Assembly (NCBI GenBank): GCA_029861845.1
Contig: JAOTYM010000036.1
Location: 1-37,759 of the forward strand
Direction of reading: 5' to 3'
DNA length: 37,759 nucleotides
Source: Gammaproteobacteria bacterium
GTDB taxonomy: Bacteria; Pseudomonadota; Gammaproteobacteria; Acidiferrobacterales; SPGG2
The position numbers and the translations under genes were made by a program. Under the pieces are notes generated by a model. It was not told where the DNA came from. It saw only the letters and a list, made by a program, of their open reading frames with translations, and ran no database searches. This document shows, one piece after another, positions 16,915-25,329 of the stretch; the stretch's first letter is position 1; the number at the start of each line of letters is the position of its first letter.

Positions 16915-16937
16915 AAAAGGGCCGCTTACGCGGCCCC
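16915..16937 (-). terminator. Intrinsic terminator of hsp20
   Basis: A 7-bp stem GGGCCGC/GCGGCCC (16919-16925 and 16930-16936) with a 4-base loop is followed, on the minus strand, by TTTTATTT. It lies 26 bases after the hsp20 stop. On the plus strand no T-run follows, so it serves hsp20 and not the convergent gene. Confidence 0.88.
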
Positions 16938-16962
16938 AATGAAAAATAAATTGTGATCTTGT

Positions 16963-17421
16963 TCAGCCGATATCGACCGTAATACGCTTCGGCTTAACTG
17001 CCTCGGTCTTCGGCACAACCAGCTGTAACACCCCGTCTTTATACGCCGCATTGACGTTTTTCTCGTCGATCTGAGTGCCGAGCCTCAGCGTGCGTAGGTA
17101 TTTTCCATATCGGCGTTCCTGCCGAATTACACGTTCACCTTTTTTTTCTTCTGATTCGCTCTTGGTGTCGGCGCTGATCGTCAATACACCATTTTCGAGT
17201 GTCACGCCGATATCGTCTTTATGGACACCTGGTAGCTCTGCGCGGACGATGTACTGATTATCGTCTTCGCTGACGTCGATGGCCGGGATCAGATCACGGG
17301 TCGTGCCGCTTTCTTCAAGAGCACGCATGGGGCGGAAAAACCCCTCGAACAAATGATTAAAATCTTCATCCAACCACCCTGAGCCAGCGCGGCTTGGGGT
17401 CTTTGATATCAATGTTGGCAT
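16963..17421 (-). CDS. Hsp20/alpha-crystallin small heat-shock protein
   Basis: ATP-independent cytosolic holdase of 152 residues that binds unfolding proteins. The N-terminal arm (1-45) has WLDEDFNHLFEGFFRPM. The alpha-crystallin domain (about 48-140) contains IPAIDVSEDDNQYIVRAELPGV and the conserved strand ENGVLTISA; the C-terminal stretch DGVLQLVVPK ends the domain. The C-terminal extension carries KPKRITVDIG. The start ATG 17421 has AAGGAGA six bases upstream; longer frames to 17523 are not used. A sigma-32 type promoter lies about 100 bases upstream of the start codon and a terminator just downstream, so it is monocistronic and heat-shock controlled. Confidence 0.95.
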   Translation of the reverse strand: MPTLISKTPSRAGSGWLDEDFNHLFEGFFRPMRALEESGTTRDLIPAIDVSEDDNQYIVRAELPGVHKDDIGVTLENGVLTISADTKSESEEKKGERVIRQERRYGKYLRTLRLGTQIDEKNVNAAYKDGVLQLVVPKTEAVKPKRITVDIG

Positions 17422-17530
17422 CTTCGATCTCCTTCTATTCGACTGTTTAGAGATGTCTCGCGGGCGCAATGGCCGTCTTTCGCTCATGTGGCACTGCGCT
17501 GCCTTTAACCCGTTACATCTCATGTTACCA

Positions 17531-17558
17531 AGTTAGGGACGAGTTGAGGAATTTCAAG
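17531..17558 (-). promoter_or_regulatory. Sigma-32 (RpoH) type promoter of hsp20
   Basis: Reading the minus strand, CTTGAAA (plus 17552-17558) is a perfect -35 element and CCCTAACT (plus 17531-17538) matches the CCCCATNT -10 element at six of eight positions. The spacing is 13 bases, within the RpoH range. Transcription would begin near 17524, leaving a leader of about 100 bases. A run of nine A (T on the coding strand) lies just upstream at 17568-17576, possibly an UP-like element. Confidence 0.8.
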
Positions 17559-17678
17559 AGCGGCCGCAAAAAAAAATTTCTTTATTCGCAAACTCCGGAT
17601 GTGACTTTTTGAGGTATGAGCGAAGTCTAATTTCTTTAGCGGGTTAGGCGCCTCGGACGATCATGTCGAGGGGCAAAA

Positions 17679-17864
17679 ATGACCGACGTACTACAAGAAT
17701 TCACCGCTCAAGTCTCGCAAGTCTTGGGAGGTTACGTGCCGCAGACACTGGGGCCCTTGGCAATCCTGACCTTCGGCTGGATAACGGCTGGCATCATTGC
17801 TGGCAGTAGGGGCTGGGCACCCAAGGGCGGGGATGTCGACGTCGGAAAGTCAAAAAAAGGGTAG
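17679..17864 (+). CDS. Single-helix protein related to the N-terminus of the MscS-like TM-helix family
   Basis: A 61-residue protein with one membrane helix (about 25-41: GPLAILTFGWITAGIIA) after an amphipathic stretch. The arrangement, roughly Tyr-x-Pro-x-x-x-Gly-x-Leu-Ala followed by Gly-Trp-Ile, matches residues 20-45 of the next gene (YLPHLFGFLALLIVGWII) and of the channel at 24385. It therefore looks like a stand-alone copy of that repeated first helix. GAGGGG lies 8 bases upstream of ATG 17679. The tail is basic (KSKKG). It could assemble with the channel next door or be a remnant of a truncated paralogue; the sequence cannot decide. Confidence 0.55.
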   Translation: MTDVLQEFTAQVSQVLGGYVPQTLGPLAILTFGWITAGIIAGSRGWAPKGGDVDVGKSKKG

Positions 17865-18014
17865 GTGGCGCATGGTTAGTGCGACAGCGTTGGCTTTGAT
17901 AACCGTTCTATTTGTGCATCAATGACGCTCTGCCCTTTGATCCTCGCGCTGTGCAGCGGGGAATATCCACGGCATTTTTGTCAACATTAACCTGTCGTCG
18001 ATAGGAGGCCTAAT

Positions 18015-18845
18015 GTGGATGTCCAACAGTGGACACTGACACTAACGGAAGCGATAGTTCGCGTTACACAACGAATCTCTGATTATTTGCCTCACTTATT
18101 CGGATTCCTCGCGCTGCTGATCGTTGGCTGGATCATCGCGGTCGTCCTACGCATGGTTACCTATCATATTGCCGCACGCGCCTTTGACAGACTCGGGCGT
18201 AGCAAATCGGTCCAGCCGAGGGTCGCGCACTCACATACCTACCGGTCAGCGCCGCGGGTTATCAGCCGCGTCGTGTTTTGGACGGTATTATTGTTTTTCC
18301 TCGCCGCCGCGATAGAGGCGTTGGGGTTGCCGGCAGTATCAAACGTGCTCGGTATCGTAACCGCCTATCTGCCACGTATTCTGCTCGGCGTGCTGATTAT
18401 CTTCGCCGGTTTGTGGGTGGGGGAATTCGTCCGCGCATCGCTGGCCCGGGTGGCGGCAACCGCCGGCATCACACGTGGCGATATCGTCGCGCGGGCGGCG
18501 CAAAGCTTAGTGGTGTTCGTAGCTGCAATTATCGCGGCCGAGCAAATCGGTATCGACAGCACTGCCTTGATTACGATTCTGGTCACGGGATTCGCGGTCA
18601 CGTTTGGGGCGGCGGCATTGGCGTTCGGTTTGGGCGCGAAATCGACCGTCAGCAATATAGTTGCGGGACACTACGTGCAAAAGGCATATCGGCCCGGCGA
18701 CTCCATTCGAATCGGTAATTACGAGGGCCGGATCGTGGAAATTACCCATACGGCCGTGCTACTCGACGCGCCCGAAGGACAGCTGATGGTTCCCACCGCG
18801 CGCTTCAGTAACGAAGTGTCTATTCTGTTAAGCGGGCGAAAGTGA
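18015..18845 (+). CDS. MscS-like channel of the conserved TM-helix type
   Basis: Membrane protein of 276 residues with four or five helices (about 18-40, 72-95, 108-130, 150-170, 175-200). The MscS-like pore and beta segments follow: GFAVTFGAAALAFGLGAKS near 195-213, HYVQKAYRPGDSIRIGNYEG, and a short C-terminus without the large vestibule domain. GTG 18015 is chosen because AGGAGG lies at 18003-18008, six bases upstream. One base separates its stop from the next ATG, so it is co-translated with the MgtE-N/CBS gene. A role in ion or osmolyte flux is expected from the family; gating and substrate are unknown. Confidence 0.82.
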   Translation: MDVQQWTLTLTEAIVRVTQRISDYLPHLFGFLALLIVGWIIAVVLRMVTYHIAARAFDRLGRSKSVQPRVAHSHTYRSAPRVISRVVFWTVLLFFLAAAIEALGLPAVSNVLGIVTAYLPRILLGVLIIFAGLWVGEFVRASLARVAATAGITRGDIVARAAQSLVVFVAAIIAAEQIGIDSTALITILVTGFAVTFGAAALAFGLGAKSTVSNIVAGHYVQKAYRPGDSIRIGNYEGRIVEITHTAVLLDAPEGQLMVPTARFSNEVSILLSGRK

Positions 18846-18846
18846 G

Positions 18847-19692
18847 ATGGAAGTCAATCGGCGTCTCTGCAATGTATTTATTGAGGCTCATCCGCAAGAG
18901 GCTGCCCGCCGTCTGGAATTATTTCCCCCCGACACCGTACGCGGATTGTTGGCGACTAGTCCACCGATGACGGTGGCCAAGGTGCTTGAGCACGTGGACC
19001 CGGTGCTGGTCGCGCAGTGTTTGAGTGGCATGGTTGGCGCGGACGCCGCCGGGATCATAAGCCATCTTCCCTTTGACTTTAGCGTCGCTGTGTTGCGGCA
19101 TGTGCCTGCCGACGAGCGAAACGCCATACTCGATGCCGTAACGGCTGAGTTATCGCAGCCGTTACGCCGGCTGTTGCAATATCCGGAAGGAACCGCCGGC
19201 GCGCTGATGGATCCCTTATCTTTATCGGTTCCAGAAGACATAACGGTGGGTGAAGCGATAAAGCGCGCTAAAGATACTGCGCATACCTTGCGCTATTACG
19301 TTTATGTTGTCGATCGCAACTATAAGCTAGTTGGCGTGGTAACGCTGCGGGAACTTATGCATTCCCGTCCGAGCGACTCGATTGCATCAATAATGCGACG
19401 CGATATTGTTTACCTGCGCGCCGAAGTTTCGCGTGAAGAAATTGTCGGGAGTCCATACTGGCGAAATTTTTCCGTGCTACCCGTGGTCGACCCCTCAGGA
19501 ATTTTCCTTGGTGCCCTTCGGTACGAGACGTTACATCGACTTCAGCAGGAACTGTCGCGGGTGACCCAGTCCGAGGGTGGGCTTAATACCGCACTGGCTT
19601 TGGGCGAGCTCTATTGGATCGGGCTTGCCGGCTTGTTAAAAGGGATGACGCCCACAGGAGCAACCAAGCAATCGGCAGGGCAAACATCATGA
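18847..19692 (+). CDS. Soluble MgtE N-domain/CBS-domain protein without the membrane channel
   Basis: Cytosolic 281-residue protein that resembles the regulatory half of the Mg2+ channel MgtE. A superhelical N domain (about 1-115) contains repeats such as HVDPVLVAQCLSGM and HVPADERNAILDAV, and is joined by LQYPEGTAGALMDP to a pair of CBS domains (about 120-235). There is no hydrophobic pore domain; the C-terminus (about 250-281) ends in a short region LALGELYWIGLAGLLKG. In full-length MgtE these domains bind Mg2+ and close the pore. The stop overlaps the start of a complete mgtE (ATGA), so the two should be made together. This may be an accessory sensor subunit or a decoy regulator of the channel (inference). 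Confidence 0.8.
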   Translation: MEVNRRLCNVFIEAHPQEAARRLELFPPDTVRGLLATSPPMTVAKVLEHVDPVLVAQCLSGMVGADAAGIISHLPFDFSVAVLRHVPADERNAILDAVTAELSQPLRRLLQYPEGTAGALMDPLSLSVPEDITVGEAIKRAKDTAHTLRYYVYVVDRNYKLVGVVTLRELMHSRPSDSIASIMRRDIVYLRAEVSREEIVGSPYWRNFSVLPVVDPSGIFLGALRYETLHRLQQELSRVTQSEGGLNTALALGELYWIGLAGLLKGMTPTGATKQSAGQTS

Positions 19693-20999
19693 CCACCCAA
19701 GTAGCTGCCGCAGCGGCATCGTTGGGTGAGATATTCTTGGATCTCTATCCGGGTCAGGCGTCGGAGGTACTGGAGTCCGCACCGTTAGAGGATGTCGTTG
19801 CCTTTTTGGAAAGCCAAGAAGCTTTGCGGGCCGGTACCGTCCTGGCGCGCATGAGTCCGCATGCAGCAGCGCGGTGTGTTCTAGGTCTAAGCGATGAGGC
19901 AACAAGACGTGTGCTGGGCGTAATCGACCCATCGCATCTGGCGACGATATTGAGTGGACTCGACGAAACGGGTCGCGAGGAACGGCTACGGCTTCTCGGC
20001 CCGGCGTTGGCTAAAGAAATAAGAGAGCTGTTGTCGTATCCGGTTGACAGTGCCGGCCAGATGATGGAGACGCGTGTTATCAGCTTTCGGCCGAACACGA
20101 CCGTCAAGGAAGTACTGGCGCGGTTGCGAATCACGGGACGGCCGCCACCGCAAGACCTCGTGGTCGTTGATGACGTCAACCAGCTAGTGGGCACGGTAGC
20201 CCTATCGGATATTGCGATCGCCGACCCAAAGCAACGTCTCGACAAGCTCATCAAACGTGCACCCATCAGTGTAAACGGTATGGCACCGCGCAATGAGATC
20301 GTGGACTTGCTCTCACGCCGCAATATAACGACGCTGCCGGTTGTCGATGTGCACGGGCGATTATTGGGTGTGATTCGTCACGATGCCTTCCTCGTTCATG
20401 CTGTGCAGGAGGAAGCGACGGCGGATCTTCAGACCATGGTCGGTGTAAGTAAAGAGGAACGGGCGCTATCAACACCGCTATTCGCGGTTCGAAAACGGCT
20501 TCCTTGGCTCAATATAAACCTGCTCACTGCTTTTCTTGCCGCGGCCGTAGTTGGGCTCTTTGAGAGTACGATTGCCAAGTTCACGGCGCTCGCTGTTTTG
20601 CTCCCGGTGGTGGCGGGACAATCGGGTAATACCGGCGCGCAGGCGCTGGCGGTCATCATGCGCGGGCTCGCCCTGCGGGAGATCCGGGCACGGCATTGGC
20701 GGCAAGTGTTGGTAAAAGAATTCACAGCCGGGACCATTAATGGCGTCGCGATCGCGATCGTCACCGGTATCGGCGTTTTTATCTGGAGTCAATCACTCGG
20801 ATTGAGTCTGGTCATCGTGTTGGCGATGGTGATCTCGATGGCAATCGCCGCCTTGTCTGGCGCGGCCATCCCCGTCATTCTCACTGCCATCGGCCAAGAT
20901 CCAGCCCAATCTTCGTCTATCATCTTGACCACCGTTACCGACGTTGTTGGTTTTTTCAGCTTCCTGGGCCTGGCAACGGTGTTCGCGAATATGTTGTAG
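19689..20999 (+). CDS. mgtE: Magnesium transporter MgtE
   Basis: Homodimeric inner-membrane Mg2+ channel of 436 residues. The N domain spans about 10-118 and two CBS domains lie near 120-240 ([19 protein letters not shown] and [19 protein letters not shown]). A linker follows, then five C-terminal helices (about 275-436). The pore motif [17 protein letters not shown] (305-320) and the ion-coordinating Asp418 in TTVTDVVGF are present. The start ATG 19689 overlaps the upstream stop; a longer frame to 19614 is not used. It follows the MgtE-N/CBS paralogue and precedes a retropepsin-like gene by 13 bases. Full length; expected to be regulated by intracellular Mg2+ through its own N and CBS domains. 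Confidence 0.95.
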   Translation: MTTQVAAAAASLGEIFLDLYPGQASEVLESAPLEDVVAFLESQEALRAGTVLARMSPHAAARCVLGLSDEATRRVLGVIDPSHLATILSGLDETGREERLRLLGPALAKEIRELLSYPVDSAGQMMETRVISFRPNTTVKEVLARLRITGRPPPQDLVVVDDVNQLVGTVALSDIAIADPKQRLDKLIKRAPISVNGMAPRNEIVDLLSRRNITTLPVVDVHGRLLGVIRHDAFLVHAVQEEATADLQTMVGVSKEERALSTPLFAVRKRLPWLNINLLTAFLAAAVVGLFESTIAKFTALAVLLPVVAGQSGNTGAQALAVIMRGLALREIRARHWRQVLVKEFTAGTINGVAIAIVTGIGVFIWSQSLGLSLVIVLAMVISMAIAALSGAAIPVILTAIGQDPAQSSSIILTTVTDVVGFFSFLGLATVFANML

Positions 21000-21012
21000 G
21001 GGCTGCATTGAG

Positions 21013-21507
21013 ATGATCTCTACATTATCCTTGCCGCAACATATTATGAGCCATCGAGAACTGATTACAGTTGGTTGGCGTGAATGGGTAGGGCTCCCGG
21101 AACTCGGGTTGCCGACGCTAAAGGCCAAAATCGATACCGGTGCCAAGACCTCCGCATTACACGCCTTTCGTCTGGAGACCTATCGACAGAAGGGCCGTAT
21201 ATACGTGCGCTTCGGGATCCACCCATTGCAGCAACGCACGGACATCGCCGTAACTTGTAATGCGGAGGTCATGGATGAACGTGTCGTGCGGGACTCGGGC
21301 GGGCACGAGGAGATGCGTTATGTCATTGCCACATCCTTGAGAATCGGCGATGACGCTTGGCCGATAGAGATTACGCTTACCGATCGCGAGAACATGCGCT
21401 TCAGGCTATTGCTGGGACGCAGTGCACTGCGGGGACTTAATGTCGACCCCGACAGTTCGTACTTACTCGGCAAGCCATCGGTGTTCGACATGTATCAATC
21501 GTCTTGA
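21013..21507 (+). CDS. Retropepsin-like aspartic protease family protein (RimB type), cytosolic
   Basis: Family PF05618 protein of 164 residues with no signal peptide. The signature [14 protein letters not shown] has the putative catalytic Asp at residue 41; the second strand [20 protein letters not shown] is near 137-156. Such proteins sit beside rimK in many proteobacteria; in Pseudomonas the neighbour is called RimB and modulates RimK-driven glutamylation of ribosomal protein S6. ATG 21013 is taken as the start; ATG 21046 is possible. It begins 13 bases after mgtE and ends 36 bases before rimK. A membrane-targeted relative is encoded at 6898-7407. Confidence 0.85.
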   Translation: MISTLSLPQHIMSHRELITVGWREWVGLPELGLPTLKAKIDTGAKTSALHAFRLETYRQKGRIYVRFGIHPLQQRTDIAVTCNAEVMDERVVRDSGGHEEMRYVIATSLRIGDDAWPIEITLTDRENMRFRLLLGRSALRGLNVDPDSSYLLGKPSVFDMYQSS

Positions 21508-21543
21508 GTTCATCGGGCCGGTAGCACGCAAAGGAGGCTGTCC

Positions 21544-22449
21544 ATGAAAATTGCAATACTGTCTCGTAAGGCATCGCTGTACTCGACCAGTCGGCTGGTG
21601 GAGGCGGCGCGGGAACGTGGACACGAGGCACACGTCATCAACCCACTACGCTGCTATATGAAGCTCAGCGCCCATCGGCCTGAGATCCACTTTAATGGGC
21701 AGGCGCTCACGGGGTTTGACGCGGTAATTCCGAGGATTGGTGCCTCTGTCACCTTCTACGGCACGGCTGTGCTACGTCAGTTCGAAATGATGGGGGTGTT
21801 TCCCTTGAACGAGTCGGTAGGCATCAGCCGCTCGCGCGACAAGCTGCGTTCGCTGCAACTGCTGGCGCGCAAAGGCATCGGCCTGCCACTCACTGGGTTT
21901 GCGCACTCGCCTGACGACACCGACGATTTGATGGCGTTGGTAGACGGCGCACCGCTTGTCATCAAGCTTATCGAGGGCACCCAGGGAAAGGGCGTGGTGC
22001 TTGCCGAGACCCGTAATGCGGCGGAGAGTGTGATTGACGCCTTCCGTGGGCTAAGGGCGCAGTTCCTTTTGCAGGAGTTCATCAAAGAGGCGGGCGGGGC
22101 CGACCTGCGCTGCCTGGTCATTGGCGATCGTGTGCACGCCGCCATGTTGCGTCAGGCCAAAGAAGGCGAATTCCGGTCTAACATCCATCGCGGCGGCAGC
22201 GCCTCTATTGTGCGGATTACGCCGGAAGAGCGTTCCACCGTGGTACGGGCGGCGCAGATCATGGGACTCAACGTAGCTGGCGTCGATATTATGCGCTCTA
22301 ATCATGGGTCGGTCGTACTCGAAGTCAACTCATCCCCCGGTTTGGAAGGGATTGAGGGCGCCACCGGTAAAGACGTGGCGGGGGCGATAATCGAGTTTCT
22401 AGAGAAAAACGCCGAGAGCGGCAAAACCCGCACCCGCGGTCAAGGATAG
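21544..22449 (+). CDS. rimK: RimK, ribosomal protein S6 / glutamate ligase (ATP-grasp)
   Basis: Cytosolic ATP-grasp ligase of 301 residues that adds glutamates to the C-terminus of ribosomal protein S6 (or makes poly-alpha-glutamate) using ATP. The start [18 protein letters not shown] is typical, and AAGGAGG lies just upstream of ATG 21544. The substrate loop [16 protein letters not shown] is near 58-73, the ATP lid [15 protein letters not shown] at 141-155, and the metal-binding end [19 protein letters not shown] near 258-276 with its Glu and Asn. The length is normal. It sits between the RimB-like protein and a deacylase, three bases before the latter. Confidence 0.93.
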   Translation: MKIAILSRKASLYSTSRLVEAARERGHEAHVINPLRCYMKLSAHRPEIHFNGQALTGFDAVIPRIGASVTFYGTAVLRQFEMMGVFPLNESVGISRSRDKLRSLQLLARKGIGLPLTGFAHSPDDTDDLMALVDGAPLVIKLIEGTQGKGVVLAETRNAAESVIDAFRGLRAQFLLQEFIKEAGGADLRCLVIGDRVHAAMLRQAKEGEFRSNIHRGGSASIVRITPEERSTVVRAAQIMGLNVAGVDIMRSNHGSVVLEVNSSPGLEGIEGATGKDVAGAIIEFLEKNAESGKTRTRGQG

Positions 22450-22452
22450 ATT

Positions 22453-23511
22453 GTGGCCAAGCACGCGCCCCGTAAACCACTCAAAATTGGCGGAGTGACC
22501 GTTGAGCCGGGCGAGCGTGCGACCATTGACTTTCCTATACCTCGACTCTACACGCATAGCGAGCTCGATATGCCGGTACACGTCATCCACGCGCGGCATG
22601 ACGGGCCGCGGTTGTTCGTCACGGCCGCGCTTCACGGCGACGAACTCAACGGCGTCGAGATCATCCGGCGCCTGCTTCGATCACCGGTATTACGAAAACT
22701 TCGCGGGACGCTGATCGCGATTCCGATCGTCAATGTGCACGGGTGTATCCAGCGGTCTCGCTACCTCCCGGATGGCCGTGATCTAAACCGGGCGTTCCCC
22801 GGTTCGCACACGGGGTCGTTAGCGGCTCGACTCGCCTACCTACTGATGAGCCAGATCTTGGTGGGTTGTGATTTCGGCGTCGACCTGCACACCGGTTCTC
22901 GTCACCGTGCAAACTTGCCACAGATACGGGCCTGTATGGATGACGCCCGCACATTGCAGCTCGCGCGGATATTTGGTGTCCCCGTAATTATCGACGCCAA
23001 TCTTCGAGACGGTTCGTTGCGTCAGGCGGTTTGGGAGCAAGGTACCCCGGTCCTTATCTACGAAGCCGGTGAGGCCTTGCGTTTTGATGAACTTGCCGTT
23101 CGCGGTGGGCTTAACGGGGTCACTGCGGTCATGGCCGAAATCGGTATGCTGCCGCCGACAAGCAAGAAAAAACGACCGGTGGTAGAACCGATGCTGGCGC
23201 GCTCGACTAGCTGGCTACGGGCGCCGGCGAGCGGTATCCTGCGTGCAATCGCGGCGCTTGGCGCTAAGGTCAAAAAAGGTGAGACACTGGGGTTTGTCGG
23301 TGACCCGTTCGGCGAGAACGAAGCCGCGGTGATCGCTCCCGCCGACGGTGTGATCATAGGGCGTACCAATCTGCCCTTGGTGTACGAGGGTGAAGCCTTA
23401 TTCCACCAAGCCCGTTTTGCCAAAGACGCGCCGGTGGAGGAGGCGGTGGAAGCCTTCCAGGCTGAGTTAGACCCTGAGCTGGTGGACAAAAGTGAGCCTT
23501 CGATTACGTAG
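22453..23511 (+). CDS. Succinylglutamate desuccinylase/aspartoacylase family zinc hydrolase
   Basis: Zinc-dependent M14-like deacylase of 352 residues. Zinc ligands are His61 and Glu64 (HGDELNG) and His146 (DLHTGS); GRDLNRAFPG at 108-117 provides the substrate Arg, and Glu204 (IYEAGEALRF) is the probable catalytic residue. A C-terminal lipoyl/biotinyl-like barrel (about 255-325) contains APASGILRAIAALGAKVKKG. These proteins commonly accompany rimK and the retropepsin-like gene; their substrate is not established, and hydrolysis of a glutamyl conjugate is an inference from context. GTG 22453 is the start, three bases after rimK, so translation is probably coupled. Last gene of the block that begins at 18015. 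Confidence 0.88.
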   Translation: MAKHAPRKPLKIGGVTVEPGERATIDFPIPRLYTHSELDMPVHVIHARHDGPRLFVTAALHGDELNGVEIIRRLLRSPVLRKLRGTLIAIPIVNVHGCIQRSRYLPDGRDLNRAFPGSHTGSLAARLAYLLMSQILVGCDFGVDLHTGSRHRANLPQIRACMDDARTLQLARIFGVPVIIDANLRDGSLRQAVWEQGTPVLIYEAGEALRFDELAVRGGLNGVTAVMAEIGMLPPTSKKKRPVVEPMLARSTSWLRAPASGILRAIAALGAKVKKGETLGFVGDPFGENEAAVIAPADGVIIGRTNLPLVYEGEALFHQARFAKDAPVEEAVEAFQAELDPELVDKSEPSIT

Positions 23512-23608
23512 ATTTGGGCCTTGATTTGTGACTTTAACGCGGTTGCGGGAGTCTACGTCATTGTTGGAGAGTGTGTGGCTTTTTTGATTCGAAAATAGGA
23601 GGTGGGGT

Positions 23609-23992
23609 ATGCAAACGTTGACATTAATAATTGCTGTGGCGGCTCTCATAATCGCTGTGGTGGCACTTTATCGAACGGGTGGCATTCGAAACTTGCGCGA
23701 ACAAATGGATCGTATCAGCACCAAGACCGAAGGCGCGGCCAAGGTCACGAGGGAGGCGACCCGAGAAGCGGCCAAGGTGACCAGAGAAGCCGCTAAGGCG
23801 ACCAGAGAGGTCGCGGCCGATGCGCTCGAACGTGTAGAGCAGTTGGTTCGCGGTAAACCGAAGACACCGGCGACCGCAAGCAAAGGCAACAAGCCTCCTA
23901 CCCGCGACAAGGCAAAGATAGCGCCTAAGAAAGAGCCCGCTGCGGTCGAGACGGTGACGACCGGAGAAGAAGATCTCTCTGTTAAACATTGA
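23609..23992 (+). CDS. Membrane-anchored protein with TRE-AAK heptad repeats, unknown function
   Basis: 127 residues with AGGAGG eight bases upstream of ATG 23609. A single N-terminal helix (about 3-20) anchors it. A charged amphipathic segment follows, built of AAKVTRE-type units: AAKxTRE at 43-49, 54-60 and 61-67, with a four-residue insert after the first. This gives a heptad/hendecad pattern typical of coiled coils or LEA-like helices. The C-terminal half (about 80-127) is Lys/Pro/Ala-rich and probably disordered. No family recognised. It lies 97 bases after the deacylase with its own ribosome site. The architecture recalls the 11-mer protein at 31076-31348. It may organise or protect the membrane surface under stress; that is speculative. 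Confidence 0.72.
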   Translation: MQTLTLIIAVAALIIAVVALYRTGGIRNLREQMDRISTKTEGAAKVTREATREAAKVTREAAKATREVAADALERVEQLVRGKPKTPATASKGNKPPTRDKAKIAPKKEPAAVETVTTGEEDLSVKH

Positions 23993-24095
23993 CTGCTTCC
24001 CAAGTAGTTCGATTATGCGTGACGTCAAGATTGGTCGGGGCACAGATGGTGCCATTGCAGTCGTCCATCTGACATAGTGACCCAGGGATTAAGGT

Positions 24096-24365
24096 ATGGT
24101 GGACGATTCAGATATCCATAAGCGTTTGTTGTCAGGGCTGGATAGCCCGGCAGATACCGATCGCTTAGCTCGCGTGGTATCGCGTGCGCACCGTCAGGTA
24201 GCCACGAAAGACCTGATCGTTTTGTTTCTTGGCCGCATGTGGGCGGTGCTTGCCGCCTTGTCGGCGCCATTGTTCAAATTTTCGAGCACAACTCGGCCAA
24301 GCGATCCGGCAACGTGCCGAGATAAAGCCGAGCGAGATGCCGGCGAAGACTCGATGAATATTTAG
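24096..24365 (+). CDS. Small protein with one hydrophobic segment upstream of an MscS-like channel
   Basis: Unrecognised. 89 residues from ATG 24096 (AAGG immediately upstream). A charged N-terminal part (1-36) is followed by a hydrophobic stretch (about 40-60: LIVLFLGRMWAVLAALSAPLF) and a polar, acidic C-terminus. It ends 19 bases before the channel gene at 24385 and is on the same strand, suggesting co-transcription and perhaps a membrane accessory role. It could be a chance frame, but the spacing and the single clean helix favour a gene. Confidence 0.5.
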   Translation: MVDDSDIHKRLLSGLDSPADTDRLARVVSRAHRQVATKDLIVLFLGRMWAVLAALSAPLFKFSSTTRPSDPATCRDKAERDAGEDSMNI

Positions 24366-24384
24366 GTTAGGAGGGGGTGCGCAA

Positions 24385-25203
24385 GTGGAGATCACGCAAA
24401 CTGTGGTTGGCCCGATGATGGCGTTATGGACCAAGCTAGCTGGCTTTATACCTAATGCATTGGCGGCAATCGCGATTCTCGTCGGCGGTTACTTTTTAGC
24501 CAAGCTGGCGGCGGCGGCGATCTCGAAATTGCTGCGAAAGGTTGAAATAGATCGGCTTAGCGAAAAGACGGGGATTGCCCAAATCCTCGAGCGCGGTGGG
24601 ATCGAGGCCGCTACGTCCCACATCGTCGGCCAAATGATTTTTTGGCTGCTTATGTTGATATTTCTCATGTCCGCGGTAGAGGCCCTGGGGCTCGTGCGGG
24701 TATCGGCAACCGTCGACAATTTTGTGCTGTATCTACCCAAAGTGATCGGTGCCGTGTTGGTGATCGTGGTCGGCCTTGTCATTGCACATTTCGTCCGCGC
24801 AACCGTGCGTAGCGCCGCCGAGAGCGTAGGCCTGGACTATGCCAAAGGCCTGGGAACACTCGTCTATAGCGCCCTAATAGTTATCATTGCCACCCTGGCC
24901 ATCGGTCAGCTCGAAATCGAAGCCACGCTGCTGAATAACGCCATTTCCATCATTCTGATTGCCATCGCCGCGTCGGTCGGACTCTCTCTTGGGCTCGGTA
25001 CCCGAGACATCGCCGGCAACATTATTGCCGGTGTCTACGCCAGAGACCTGTACAAGCCCGGCGTAACTATCCAATTCGGAGACATTAAGGGGAAGATTCT
25101 TGAGGTGGGTACGACCAAGACAGTGATCCAGACCCAGGGTAAGAAGCGGGTGACGGTCGCGAATCGTGATCTTATCAACCAAACGGTCGAGACCTCCGCT
25201 TAA
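24385..25203 (+). CDS. MscS-like channel of the conserved TM-helix type (second copy)
   Basis: 272 residues, same architecture as the protein at 18015-18845. The first amphipathic stretch plus helix is at about 18-40 (FIPNALAAIAILVGGYFLAKL). Paired hydrophobic helices lie near 80-100 and 113-135 (YLPKVIGAVLVIVVGLVIAH), then 155-175 and 185-205, followed by LGLGTRDIAGNIIAGVYARD and a beta domain (GVTIQFGDIKGKILEVGTT) ending with RDLINQTVETSA. AGGAGGGGG lies about nine bases upstream of GTG 24385. The two channels share layout but differ throughout, so this is an old duplication. The gap to the next gene is 126 bases. Confidence 0.83.
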   Translation: MEITQTVVGPMMALWTKLAGFIPNALAAIAILVGGYFLAKLAAAAISKLLRKVEIDRLSEKTGIAQILERGGIEAATSHIVGQMIFWLLMLIFLMSAVEALGLVRVSATVDNFVLYLPKVIGAVLVIVVGLVIAHFVRATVRSAAESVGLDYAKGLGTLVYSALIVIIATLAIGQLEIEATLLNNAISIILIAIAASVGLSLGLGTRDIAGNIIAGVYARDLYKPGVTIQFGDIKGKILEVGTTKTVIQTQGKKRVTVANRDLINQTVETSA

Positions 25204-25329
25204 GACGCTGTGCACACGCAGTTCATCCGGCGTTAGCGCACAAATCTGTAGAGACGGTTTGGGTACGCACGTTGGTGCGCGCCGAAATCGCCGCCCCTCG
25301 CTTTCCCAAATTGTCCCGTGGGTGGAACG

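Noticed and set aside
20944..21012. Upstream extension of the RimB-like frame into mgtE
   Set aside because: These codons overlap the mgtE C-terminus in another frame; the first sensible start is ATG 21013.
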